Counted from the stretch's first letter, positions 53,145 to 61,340 are shown. The stretch: 64,000 nt of DNA from Streptosporangiaceae bacterium (GCA_025964695.1 JAOPYK010000143.1:48512-112511); one strand, 5' to 3'. Notes: generated by a model from the letters alone, not told the origin. A program made the numbers and translations.

Positions 53145-55913
53145 TCACCCGTCGTAGACCTCGAACTCCCAGGGTGAGTAGCCGTAGTTGGTGGCGCGGG
53201 TGGTGCCGTAGAACCGTACGTACCTGGCGTTGCGCGCAGTGAACGTGAGGTTGTCGACCCCGCCGTTGCCACTCGCGGTGGTGTAGACCGTGGTCCAGGT
53301 CGTGGCGTCACCGGAGACCTGGATCTTGTAGGCCTTGCCGTAGGCCGCTTCCCAGCGCAGGACCGCGCGGCCGACCTGCTTGCTGGAACCCAGGTCCACC
53401 TGGAGCCACTGCGGGGAAACGAACTTGCTGGACCAGCGGGTCGTCATGCTGCCGTCGACCGCGTACGAGGCCGGGTACGCCGTGGACTGCGTACTCGACA
53501 CCTTCACCGGCCGCTTCAACGCCAGGTTGGGCTTGCGGACGAACTGGGCCGTGCAGGTGACGTCGGCGTTCGGGATCGTGATGTTGTGAGTGGCCTGGGT
53601 GCTGGGGGTCGCGTCACAGCCGCTCCACGTCCCGAACTGATACACCTGATCGTTCAGTACCTGCGGCTGCGGGGCGCTGATGGAAATCTGCGATCCGATG
53701 ATCTCGGGTCGTTCGAGCGGTGCGGCACCGGCCTGGTCGACGAACGCGACACGCGCCCCGGCGGGTGAGGTGACGAGCTTGACCTGGACCGTCTGCGGAT
53801 ACAGGGACACGCTCCGGGTGGTGGTGAGCCCCTCGGCGTCGGTCGCCTTGAGTCTCAGCTCGATGTAGGAGGGGTACTCATGGTCGGGGGCGTTGAGCTG
53901 ACCCTGGGCCCCGTAGAAGTGCGTGACCACATGCTCGTGACAGTCGCTCGGGCAGTGATGGATGATCTCCGTCCAGTCCAGCTGGCCGTCGGACAGCGGC
54001 TGTCCCCCCTGGTCGGTGACCGTGGCCTTGTACGTGATCGGATCCCCGACCTTCCACGTCGTGTCCTTCGTTGGGGAGTCGATCGTCACGGTGGGGGGAG
54101 AGTAGCCGGGGGTCACCAGCGCCTCCGCGGTGTCCACCGCGCCGTGGTTGTCGGTCACCTGGACCTTCGCTGTGATCTTTCCCTTGGTGTCGTAGGTCTT
54201 GGACACCTGCGGGCCGGTCAGGTCCTGGGTCGGGTCGGCCGGGTTCTTGTCCCACTGCCCGTCGCCGTCGAGGTCCCATTTGTAGGAGAGGATGTCGTTC
54301 GGGTTGACGTCGGTGGATCCGCTGGCGTCGAAGTTCACCTTCAGCGGCACGTCCCCGCCGGTCGGGTCGGCCGCGATGGCGGCCAGCGGCGGGTTGTTGA
54401 CGCCGTTGTAGATGTAGCGGACGATCTTGCCGCCTGCGATGTCGACGCCGAAGATGTCGCCGCCCGGTCCGCTCTGCAGGTCGACCAGGCCGCCGGAGAG
54501 GCCGGAGGCGAAGACCTTCACGCTCGTGGGGCTGGGCAGCCCGTTGGTGCCCGCCGTCATCGTCCAGATGCATTTGCGGCTGTAGTCGGTGAAGAACAGC
54601 GCGCTCTTGTACTCCGGCGGGTAGGAGGTGCCGGGGCCACCGGGATAGAACGCGAGCCCCGTGATGGACGAGGACTTGCCGGGGGTACACGTGGCCGGGT
54701 CGGCCGCGTACACCTTCGAGGCGTGCTTGTAGGTGAAGTACGGGCCGGAGGCTCCGCCCGTGTTGTACAGGCCCTCGCAGAGCTTGAGGTTGGCGGCGTC
54801 GTAGCCGGGCATCCTCGCGGCGCCCTCATAGCAGGGCCACCCGAAGTTGGTCACCTTGGCGGTGGGGCTGGGAATCCGGTTGATCTCTTCCCAGGTGTTC
54901 ATACCGACGTCACCGACCCAGAGCTCGCTGGTGCCGGGCCGGAAGGTGAACCGATAGGGGTTGCGCAGACCCTCGGCGATCAGCCGCTTGGCGTTGGCGT
55001 CGTGACCGGCGCTGTTCGGGTTGCCCGCGGCCGGCCCGCCCGGCACCGGCGTGGCGGTGTTGCTGTCAGGGTTTATGCGGATGATCCCGCCGTCCAGGGT
55101 GGTGGGGTCATTGGGGGTGAGCAGGTCCTGGGAGCGCAGCGCGCCGCCTTCACCGTTGGGCGCGGTGGTGGGGGTGCCGGCCTTGGTGGGCGGATCTCCG
55201 CAGGGGTTCTTCGTCTGGCCGTAGTCGACGTACCCGTAGCTGGCTCCGTCGCCACCGCTGACGTACAGCATCCCGTCCTTGCCGAAGGCGATCGTGCCTC
55301 CGGAATGGCTGGGGAACTGCTGGCACCAGTCCTCGAGCAGGACCTTCTCCGTCAGGCCGCCGACGCGGGCGCCACTGGCCGGGTCGGCGGGCACCAGCAC
55401 GGAGACGCGTCCGGACACCAGGCAGCCGTCGGTGTTGGGGCCGGGCGGGGTCGGGCAGTTCTCGCTGGTGCCGCCGTCGTTGGAGGGCCACTTAGGTGCC
55501 TGCGCGCCGATCGCCGCGTTGTAGACGTAGTGGACGTAGACCCGCGGGTCGCTGGGGAAGTTCGGCGCGAGCGCGAGCCCGAGAAGCCCCCGGTCCAGGA
55601 AGTTCATCACCTGTTTCCGCAGGTCGGCGAAGACCGTGCCCGACGAGGTGTCGGCGAGCGAGGAGAACACCTTGACGATGCCGCTCTTCTCCGCCACGAA
55701 CACCCGCCCGTCCGGGGAGAACGCCAGGCTGGTCGGCGCGGCCAGGCCCGCGAACGGCAATGTCGTCTGCTGAAATTTGGACGGCAACACCACGGCGGCC
55801 CGAGCCGAGTCGCTCCTGGCCAGGTTGAGGACGGCGACCAGGGGGATCACCAGCAGTACCGCGACCAGTACTCGCGTGCGGAAGCCCATGTTCTGGAGTG
55901 ATCGAGCAAGCAC
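53145..55913 (-). CDS. Secreted glucose/sorbosone dehydrogenase with PKD and discoidin domains
   Basis: A 922-aa exported protein. The signal peptide core is VLVAVLLVIPLVAVLNLA with a likely cut after ARA. Next comes a six-bladed GSDH beta-propeller (about 50-480; PTSLAFSPDGRVFVAEKSG, RGLLGLALAPNFPSDPRVYVHY, LYVSGGDGASYG, GLRNPYRFTFRPGT), the fold of PQQ sugar dehydrogenases. A PKD-like domain (about 495-590), a beta-sandwich region and a C-terminal F5/8 type C (discoidin) domain (about 790-922, ASYAVDGSMTTRWSSKFVSPQWLQVDLG) follow. GTG 55913 is chosen for AAGGA 6 bases upstream; TTG 55919 and ATG 55889 are possible. It probably acts on or binds extracellular sugars; whether it uses PQQ is not shown. 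Confidence 0.88.
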   Translation of the reverse strand: MLARSLQNMGFRTRVLVAVLLVIPLVAVLNLARSDSARAAVVLPSKFQQTTLPFAGLAAPTSLAFSPDGRVFVAEKSGIVKVFSSLADTSSGTVFADLRKQVMNFLDRGLLGLALAPNFPSDPRVYVHYVYNAAIGAQAPKWPSNDGGTSENCPTPPGPNTDGCLVSGRVSVLVPADPASGARVGGLTEKVLLEDWCQQFPSHSGGTIAFGKDGMLYVSGGDGASYGYVDYGQTKNPCGDPPTKAGTPTTAPNGEGGALRSQDLLTPNDPTTLDGGIIRINPDSNTATPVPGGPAAGNPNSAGHDANAKRLIAEGLRNPYRFTFRPGTSELWVGDVGMNTWEEINRIPSPTAKVTNFGWPCYEGAARMPGYDAANLKLCEGLYNTGGASGPYFTYKHASKVYAADPATCTPGKSSSITGLAFYPGGPGTSYPPEYKSALFFTDYSRKCIWTMTAGTNGLPSPTSVKVFASGLSGGLVDLQSGPGGDIFGVDIAGGKIVRYIYNGVNNPPLAAIAADPTGGDVPLKVNFDASGSTDVNPNDILSYKWDLDGDGQWDKNPADPTQDLTGPQVSKTYDTKGKITAKVQVTDNHGAVDTAEALVTPGYSPPTVTIDSPTKDTTWKVGDPITYKATVTDQGGQPLSDGQLDWTEIIHHCPSDCHEHVVTHFYGAQGQLNAPDHEYPSYIELRLKATDAEGLTTTRSVSLYPQTVQVKLVTSPAGARVAFVDQAGAAPLERPEIIGSQISISAPQPQVLNDQVYQFGTWSGCDATPSTQATHNITIPNADVTCTAQFVRKPNLALKRPVKVSSTQSTAYPASYAVDGSMTTRWSSKFVSPQWLQVDLGSSKQVGRAVLRWEAAYGKAYKIQVSGDATTWTTVYTTASGNGGVDNLTFTARNARYVRFYGTTRATNYGYSPWEFEVYDG

Positions 55914-56125
55914 AGACAATCCTTCTCAGCAGGGGGGTGAATGCTGTTCTTACCGGTCAAGCCGTTCTACGGATGATGATGGAAATACCGCATTCTGTGT
56001 GCCGGATCGTGATTTGGACCGGCTGTGGCCAGGAGGTCAACCCAGAGCCGGGGGAGTGCGTCGCCCCCTCCACTGGTGCCCCCGCTCGTGGCCGGGCGGA
56101 GCGGGGGCCCGCGTCGGCGGAGCGG

Positions 56126-56923
56126 TCAGGCGCGAATGGCGCGACGCATCCCCAGCGGGATCACCAGCGTCAAGATGATCTGCAGATAGGCGCACGTCTG
56201 GATGAGCCCGTCGGCGCCGGGCAGCCCCAGGGCGTAGCAGCTCAGGCAGCAGACGCAGAAGGCGATCCACAGCAGCACCAGGACCGCGCTGGGCCCGTGC
56301 GGCTTCGGAAAGGTGATCTTGCTGACCATCATCAGCGCCACGCCCGCGATCGCGAGGGCGGCCGGGATGACCGGTGGATCGAGCAGCACGATCGACACCA
56401 CGGTGAGTGCGCCCATCGGGCAGGGGAGCCCGCAGAAGACGCCGTACTCCCCGGGCACCGCCGCGAAGCGGGCCAGCCGCAGCACGACGGCCAGCATGCA
56501 GAGCGTGGCGGCGGCGACTGCGAACGCACGCTCGGCCGGATTGGCGGCCGAATGCGAGCCCCACGCCACCACCAGGAACGCGGGGGCGAGCCCGAAACTG
56601 ATGGCGTCGGCCAGGTTGTCGAGGTGCGCGCCCATGACCGAGCCGCCGAGCCGCCGGGCCAGCGGCCCGTCGAGCAGGTCGCAGGCCGCTCCGATCAGCA
56701 GCAGCATGATGGCCGTGGCGGGCCGCCGGGAACTCAGCAGCGCGTCACCGCTGGTCGAGGGGTCGCGGAGCAGCGCCGCGATGCTGCAGATGGCCAGGAA
56801 GCCGCAGGCCGCGTTGCCGAGGGTGAACGCGTCGGCGATGGTCAGCCGGTTGCGCAGGCCGGGATCGGCCGGTCTATGGTCTGCCTCGGAGTCGGTCATG
56901 GAACCTGCTACGGCCTCAGTCAC
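56126..56923 (-). CDS. pssA: CDP-diacylglycerol-serine O-phosphatidyltransferase
   Basis: A 265-aa membrane enzyme making phosphatidylserine. The CDP-alcohol phosphotransferase signature is in CDLLDGPLARRLGGSVMGAHLDNLAD, followed by ISFGLAPA, with six or seven membrane helices. GTG 56923 overlaps the psd stop by 8 bases (GTGACTGA); an in-frame ATG at 56899 is an alternative. Together psd and pssA make phosphatidylethanolamine. Confidence 0.92.
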   Translation of the reverse strand: MTEAVAGSMTDSEADHRPADPGLRNRLTIADAFTLGNAACGFLAICSIAALLRDPSTSGDALLSSRRPATAIMLLLIGAACDLLDGPLARRLGGSVMGAHLDNLADAISFGLAPAFLVVAWGSHSAANPAERAFAVAAATLCMLAVVLRLARFAAVPGEYGVFCGLPCPMGALTVVSIVLLDPPVIPAALAIAGVALMMVSKITFPKPHGPSAVLVLLWIAFCVCCLSCYALGLPGADGLIQTCAYLQIILTLVIPLGMRRAIRA

Positions 56924-57560
56924 GAATTCGTTCCCGGTCGAGCCGGGTGACCCCGGCCACGGTCTTGTCGCCCACGCTGACGGCGGGTTCGACCCCCGGC
57001 GGCAGGTAGACGTCCACGCGTGAGCCGAACCGGATCAGCCCGATGCGGCGGCCCCGCTCGACCTTGTCGCCGGCGGCGAGGTAGGGGACGATCCGGCGGA
57101 CCATGGCCCCGGCGATCTGCACGACCTCGAGCTCGCCGAGGTCGGTGTCGAACAGCCACACCATCCGCTCGTTGCGGTCGCTGTCCTTGTTGAAGGCGGG
57201 CAGGAATCCGCCGGGACGGTGTGTGACCGAAACCACGGACGCGTCGGCGGGGGCCCGGTTCACGTGCACGTTGAGCGGGTTCATGAAGGTGGCCACCCGG
57301 GTCCGCCCGTCCGGCCACGCGTCGATGCTCTGCACGACCCCGTCGGCGGACGCCAGCAGCCCGTCACTCGTGGCCTGCCGCTCGGGATCACGGAAGAACC
57401 ACAGCAGGCCTCCGGTGACGGCCACCGCGGGGAAGGCGAGCGCCCGTCCTCCAGTGGACCGCCGGGTCAGCCAGGCCGCGGCCAGACTGGCCGCGGCGGC
57501 GGGCAGCAGCCAGGAGGGGGTCCCGGCAGCCAGGGTCGGCCGTCGCGTCGGAGACGCCAA
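56916..57560 (-). CDS. psd: Phosphatidylserine decarboxylase
   Basis: A 214-aa enzyme of the short Psd type. It cleaves itself at the Gly-Ser of IRFGSRVDVYLP, and the Ser becomes the pyruvoyl group. FMNPLNVHVNRAP is also diagnostic. A membrane helix lies at about 40-60. TTG 57560 is used, with GAGG 6 bases upstream. First gene of psd-pssA. Confidence 0.92.
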   Translation of the reverse strand: MASPTRRPTLAAGTPSWLLPAAAASLAAAWLTRRSTGGRALAFPAVAVTGGLLWFFRDPERQATSDGLLASADGVVQSIDAWPDGRTRVATFMNPLNVHVNRAPADASVVSVTHRPGGFLPAFNKDSDRNERMVWLFDTDLGELEVVQIAGAMVRRIVPYLAAGDKVERGRRIGLIRFGSRVDVYLPPGVEPAVSVGDKTVAGVTRLDRERIRD

Positions 57561-57942
57561 TGGTTACCTCGCCAGATTACGGTGCGGTATAGATCAGCGG
57601 GACCCTACATGAAAGCAGTGCAAAGTGCTGGTAGATCCCGCTGTTCATGCTCGGATACAGGTCCGCGAGTAAGTAGTCCAGAGTACTATCCCGCGGACGC
57701 TTCGTGGTGCCACTCGGCACTCCTTGACCGCACAGGGGTCGCTCGCGAAATTTCCCCCCGCAGGGTTAGGAAATCACCGGCCGGTGTTCCGCGCGGCCGC
57801 CCGCGGCGCCGCTACGTGGACGATGTCCCTTCCTGGCAGATCCCGAGCCCGCCCTGGACTTCACCGCGCCGGGCGCCTGCGAGCTGACCTTGATGAGCCG
57901 CTAAATGCTTTGCCCTTGACGGGGTGCCTGCGGCACAGTGGT
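57561..57942. other. Intergenic region before the tRNA locus
   Basis: No gene with convincing coding character. A TTGACG at 57916-57921 may be the -35 of the tRNA transcript; no good -10 follows at 16-18 bases. Frames in 57780-57903 are open but resemble nothing I know. Confidence 0.4.
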
Positions 57943-57958
57943 GAACGAACGAACGAAC
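57943..57958 (+). repeat. (GAAC)4 microsatellite
   Basis: Four perfect GAAC units in the 5' leader, about 25 bases before the short M/R/H-rich ORF; a partial GGAACGG follows. Confidence 0.8.
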
Positions 57959-57984
57959 GGAACGGCAGAGCGGAGGGGATGGAC

Positions 57985-58041
57985 ATGCGGAACATGCGAC
58001 ACCGTCATATGCCCCGTCCCGGGCCGTTCCTCGCGACCTGA
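57985..58041 (+). CDS. Met/Arg/His-rich leader peptide before the tRNA genes
   Basis: An 18-codon ORF, MRNMRHRHMPRPGPFLAT. ATG 57985 has GGAGG 8 bases upstream; an in-frame ATG at 57979 touches that site. Eight of the first nine residues are Met, Arg or His. Immediately after the stop come a small hairpin and a strong hairpin, the layout of ribosome-controlled attenuators. The three tRNA genes that follow carry Met, Arg and His anticodons. No family is known to me. It is probably regulatory rather than functional as a peptide. Confidence 0.55.
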   Translation: MRNMRHRHMPRPGPFLAT

Positions 58042-58119
58042 CGCAGTACGCGTCGGCACGCCGAAGACCGCCCGCGGATCCCGGATCCGTACGGGCGGTC
58101 TCTTCGTTCGCCGGGCGGT
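58040..58119 (+). promoter_or_regulatory. Attenuator-like hairpins
   Basis: Hairpin 1: GACGC-AGTAC-GCGTC (58040-58054), starting inside the leader stop. Hairpin 2: AGACCGCCCG / CGGGCGGTCT (58065-58101), with inner CGGATC / GATCCG, a probable terminator. A second copy of CGGGCGGT at 58112-58119 could pair with the same left arm, so two exclusive folds are possible. Confidence 0.55.
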
Positions 58120-58186
58120 TCCGGGTGGTTCGTGGCATTCCCTGAACATCTCCGGACATTCCCTGGGTATTTCCAAGGCCTTTCCT

Positions 58187-58259
58187 GGCGGGGAGGAGTG
58201 CTGGTGCGCTCGACGGCCTCATAAACCGTTCCAGGCGGGTTCGACTCCCGCCCTCGCTA
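58187..58259 (+). tRNA. tRNA with CAT anticodon (Met-like, atypical)
   Basis: A 73-base cloverleaf. Acceptor GGCGGGG/CCTCGCT (two G-U pairs), D stem GAGT/GCTC, anticodon loop CTCATAA with anticodon CAT, T stem GCGGG/CCCGC with loop TTCGACT; discriminator A; CCA not encoded. The last anticodon-stem pair (C31-A39) is mismatched, and the usual T8 and A14 are absent, so it may be degenerate. A lysidine-type Ile tRNA also reads as CAT; the sequence does not decide. Confidence 0.65.
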
Positions 58260-58271
58260 CGCAGTTCCCTC

Positions 58272-58343
58272 GTCTCCGTGGTGCAGAGGACAGCACACCT
58301 GGTTGCGGACCAGGAGGCGCAGGTTCGAACCCTGCCGGAGACA
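58272..58343 (+). tRNA. tRNA-Arg (GCG anticodon)
   Basis: A 72-base cloverleaf with every stem perfect: acceptor GTCTCCG/CGGAGAC, D stem GTGC/GCAC, anticodon stem CCTGG/CCAGG, T stem GCAGG/CCTGC. T8, A14, GG of the D loop and TTCGAAC are present. The loop TTGCGGA gives anticodon GCG, reading CGC/CGT. Bacteria normally read these with an ACG (inosine) tRNA, so GCG is unusual. Starts 12 bases after the Met-like gene. Confidence 0.85.
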
Positions 58344-58348
58344 CCGCG

Positions 58349-58370
58349 CCGGGCTCACCCCAGAGCCCGG
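58349..58370 (+). other. Hairpin between tRNA-Arg and tRNA-His
   Basis: Perfect 8-bp arms CCGGGCTC / GAGCCCGG with a 6-base loop, 5 bases after the Arg gene and 4 before the His gene. A processing signal or an internal terminator is possible. Confidence 0.55.
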
Positions 58371-58374
58371 CCAT

Positions 58375-58448
58375 GGCGGCCGTGGTGTAGTGGTCTGCAC
58401 ACCAGGTTGTGGCCCTGGAAGGACTCGGTTCGATCCCGGTCGGTCGCC
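58375..58448 (+). tRNA. tRNA-His (GTG anticodon)
   Basis: Acceptor GCGGCCG/CGGTCGC (one G-U), D stem GTGT/GCAC, anticodon stem CCAGG/CCTGG with loop TTGTGGC (anticodon GTG), T loop TTCGATC. The His identity pair is present: an extra G at 58375 (G-1) opposite C73 at 58448. The T stem CTCGG/CCGGT has one mismatch and one wobble. It differs greatly from the usual actinobacterial tRNA-His, suggesting an accessory copy. Confidence 0.8.
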
Positions 58449-58678
58449 CTCGCAGAACAGATCAACCTCAGGACACCCGGGAGGACGAACCCGGCGGTTA
58501 GCCACATGAGGGCCCGAGGCAACGGGGGGCTGGCATGGACAGATCATCCCGGCTGGCTGGGCGGCAGCGTTCTCGGTAGCCGGCCATGGGCATCCGGGGA
58601 GGGGTGCAACCGCCGGCGCCAGGGTCGGACGCGAGCTGGCGCGATCAGAGCCCTGCCTTTGAAGCGGTGCAGGGTCTT

Positions 58679-59941
58679 TCAGCAGCCGGCCAGTCGGGCA
58701 TCCTGGTCTTGCAGTTCTTGCTGCACTTGGCGGGCAGGCACTGGGTTGCCTGCCGCGGCATGCAGGGCAGCCGCGACGCCGGCGGCGTGGCCGGTGGCCA
58801 GTGCCGTGCCCATGACTCTCAGCGAGCCGCCGGCGTACTTGTCGCCGTCTGCAGCGCGCCCGGCTGCGTACAGGTTGGGGGTGTCGGCACTGATCAGCGT
58901 GCGCAGCGGGATGTCGAAGGTCTCTTTGTCTTTCACCGGTATCCACGTGCTCGGCGCTCCGGCGGCGTGGTGGTACTCCATCGCCCACGCGCCGAGCGCG
59001 ACGACGTCGTCGAAGCGCCGACCGGAGGTGATGTCGTCGGCAGTGAGCTGGTAAGCGGCGTTGACGTGCCGCGACTCGCGGGTGCCCAGGAGGGGTCCGG
59101 TGACGCTGAGATAGGCATCCTCCCAGCCGCGCATGGTCCGGCAGGCGGCGAGGTATGCCCAGGCCTTCTCGCGGGCGTAATGTTCGGCATCGGAGATGCT
59201 GCGCGCCTGCAGGGCGTTGTAATCCGCGTCAACGATGAAGATCCCGATATCGCCAGACAGCGGAAGCCGCGCCATCAGGCTGTCCTCTTTATCCAGTAGC
59301 GGGTCACCCTTGAGTTTCGCCGCCCGCACGGCGTAATTCAGGTCATCGTGCGACAGCGTCAGGTCGGCCGGGACCCCACCAAAGCGCATGCCCAGGGTGC
59401 CTGTTTCCACGGCACCGTGCGTCCCATACCGGGTCGACGCGCCAGCGAAGGCAGCGAGGTCGCATTCGCCGCTGCCGTCCACCCAGGTACTCGCCGTAAC
59501 GGTCGCTGTGCCGTTGTGGTCATGCACTGCCGCCGACACCACCTGGCCTCCGTCGCGCGTCGCGTCCGTGATCGTGCTGTGGAAGAAGACGTCCACGCCG
59601 GCTCGCTTGGCAACCACGTCGAGGCAGCGTTTGACCGCCTCCGGATCGTGAAGAGCCGCGACACCACGGAAACGCACCTGTTCCACGACACCTCCAATGG
59701 CCCGCAGTTCAGCCAATAGCTGCTCCGCGACGCCGAACACCACCTGCCGCGAGCGTTCCGCCTCGGTATACAAGCCGCAGTAAGTGGTGACGCTCTTCAT
59801 GGTGGCCGCTCCGCCCAGGCAGCCGAACGACTCGAACAACGCGGTACGGGCGCCGGCCTGGGCGGCACCGACCGCAGCGGCCGTTCCGGCTGCCCCGCCG
59901 CCGACGACGGCCACGTCATACGTGTGAGCGCTTGTCGGCAT
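58679..59941 (-). CDS. FAD-dependent oxidoreductase
   Basis: A 420-aa FAD_oxidored-type (PF12831-like) flavoprotein. N-terminal VAVVGGGAAGTAAAVGAAQAG binds the FAD ADP moiety and is followed by ESFGCLGGAAT; the C-terminal LYAAGRAADGDKYAGGSLRVMGTALATGHAAGVAAALHA closes the site. No signal peptide. It stands alone after the tRNA cluster; the substrate is unknown, perhaps a sugar or organic acid, judging from family members. Confidence 0.85.
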   Translation of the reverse strand: MPTSAHTYDVAVVGGGAAGTAAAVGAAQAGARTALFESFGCLGGAATMKSVTTYCGLYTEAERSRQVVFGVAEQLLAELRAIGGVVEQVRFRGVAALHDPEAVKRCLDVVAKRAGVDVFFHSTITDATRDGGQVVSAAVHDHNGTATVTASTWVDGSGECDLAAFAGASTRYGTHGAVETGTLGMRFGGVPADLTLSHDDLNYAVRAAKLKGDPLLDKEDSLMARLPLSGDIGIFIVDADYNALQARSISDAEHYAREKAWAYLAACRTMRGWEDAYLSVTGPLLGTRESRHVNAAYQLTADDITSGRRFDDVVALGAWAMEYHHAAGAPSTWIPVKDKETFDIPLRTLISADTPNLYAAGRAADGDKYAGGSLRVMGTALATGHAAGVAAALHAAAGNPVPARQVQQELQDQDARLAGC

Positions 59942-60268
59942 GAATCCCCCGTTCGGTAACGGTAAGGGGCTGGCTCATGGCGCAGGCCCGCTGGCGTATG
60001 CGCCGGCTCCGGGCTGATTCACACCCCTGCATCGCGGCCGTGGCACCGTCCTTGCTGACGTTCTGGCTCCCCAAGCCTGCAACCGAGTCCGTGCCACCGG
60101 CTCGCCGGAAGGTCCCCCGAGGTGTGGCACCGGTTTGTCATGCGGCGAGGAGCAGTCTACCGACGTGCTGCTCGTAGGTGATGGAGCCTGCACCGTCACG
60201 TCGAGGGCCGTGGTGGGTTGCTGTCAGCCGAGCTTGGAGCGTCTCGGGAACCGGGGCGACGAGCGGCC
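59942..60268. other. Gene-poor stretch
   Basis: Lies between two minus-strand genes. One minus frame (60268-60138) could encode VRPLVAPVPETLQARL and end EQHVGRLLLAA, perhaps the relic of a lost gene, but no start or family is clear. Confidence 0.3.
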
Positions 60269-61147
60269 TCACCTCGGTGGCTGCCCACCGCCCGCGCCGA
60301 CCAGCTCGCTTGAGTGATCGCGGTTGAGCAGGAGGGGCAGCCGGGCTGCGCTGGCCGGGTCCGCGGGGATGAAGGCCACGAGGCGCGCGTCGGGCGTGCC
60401 GATGAGGTCCATGGTGACGGCTTCGAGGTCGATCCGGCCAGTGCTGGGGTGGCGGCACTGTTTGACGCGCGGGGCGATGGCACGGACCTCGTGTTGGTTC
60501 CATCGGGTGCGGAATTCCTCGCTGGAGGAGTTCAGCCGGGCCAGGAGCTCGATGAAATCCGGCCGGCCGACGTGCCGGGCGGTGATCGCCCGGAACTGGG
60601 CCACCATGGCGTCGGCATCGGTGCTCCAGTCGAGGAGTCGGCGGCGCATGGCCGGATGGTGGAACAGCAGCCACAGCGTGTTGCGCTCGCCGGCGGGCAG
60701 ACGCGCGTAGTCGACCGCGAACGCACGCTGGGCGTCGTTCCACGCGAGCACGTCGTAGCGCAGGTTGATGACGTACGCGGGAATGGGATTGAGGGCGTCG
60801 AGCATCGTCTGCACCGCCAGGGGGACACCGGCGCCGGCGGACGGCTCCGGGACCAGGACGTCGGTGTACCCGCACAGGGCCAGCAGGTGATCGTGCTCGT
60901 CCGGGCCGAGGCGCAGTGCTCGAGTCAGTCCATCGAGAACGGCGAGTGAAGGGCGTGCACCGCGTCCCTGTTCGAGCCACGTGTACCAGGTCGCGCTGAT
61001 ATGCGTCAGCTGGGCGACCTCCTCCCGGCGCAGCCCCGGCGTCCGGCGCCGTTCGCCCGGCGGCAGCCCGACGGCCTGCGGGGTCAGCCGCGCCCGACGG
61101 TCCCTGAGGAAGCGCCCCAGTTCTTTGCGCCGCTCCAAGTCGGACAT
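60269..61147 (-). CDS. XRE/MmyB-type regulator
   Basis: A 292-aa regulator with an N-terminal helix-turn-helix (LGRFLRDRRARLTP; RTPGLRREEVAQLTHISATWYTWLEQGRGARPS) and a C-terminal MmyB-like PAS-type ligand domain (PAYVINLRYDVLAWNDAQRAFAVDYARLP). ATG 61147 follows AGGGGAG. Such regulators usually repress a divergent SDR or similar enzyme, here the SDR at 61341. Confidence 0.9.
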   Translation of the reverse strand: MSDLERRKELGRFLRDRRARLTPQAVGLPPGERRRTPGLRREEVAQLTHISATWYTWLEQGRGARPSLAVLDGLTRALRLGPDEHDHLLALCGYTDVLVPEPSAGAGVPLAVQTMLDALNPIPAYVINLRYDVLAWNDAQRAFAVDYARLPAGERNTLWLLFHHPAMRRRLLDWSTDADAMVAQFRAITARHVGRPDFIELLARLNSSSEEFRTRWNQHEVRAIAPRVKQCRHPSTGRIDLEAVTMDLIGTPDARLVAFIPADPASAARLPLLLNRDHSSELVGAGGGQPPR

Positions 61148-61164
61148 GTACGACTCCCCTGGAT

Positions 61165-61225
61165 GTATTTGGACGTATTTGGAGGTTAGCGGTCGATACC
61201 AGGATAAGGCTGTTACTGGTACCAG
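61165..61225. promoter_or_regulatory. Candidate MmyB-type operator region
   Basis: Direct repeats GTATTTGGAC/GTATTTGGAG (61165, 61175) and, further on, TACCAG (61197) facing the 10-bp palindrome CTGGTACCAG (61216-61225). Both lie between the divergent regulator and SDR genes. Confidence 0.4.
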
Positions 61226-61340
61226 CCGACTTGCCGGAAGACCCTGGAGGCATGCCTCCCGCGCCCGTCACGTTCCGTGCGGCGCGTTCACACCTGTCGC
61301 GTTCACATCTGCGCCTTCACACCTGCAAGGAAACAAGAGC

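Noticed and set aside
53880..55901. 673-codon plus-strand frame opposite the sugar dehydrogenase
   Set aside because: Val/Gly/Arg/Asp-rich shadow frame; the minus strand encodes signal peptide, propeller and discoidin domains.
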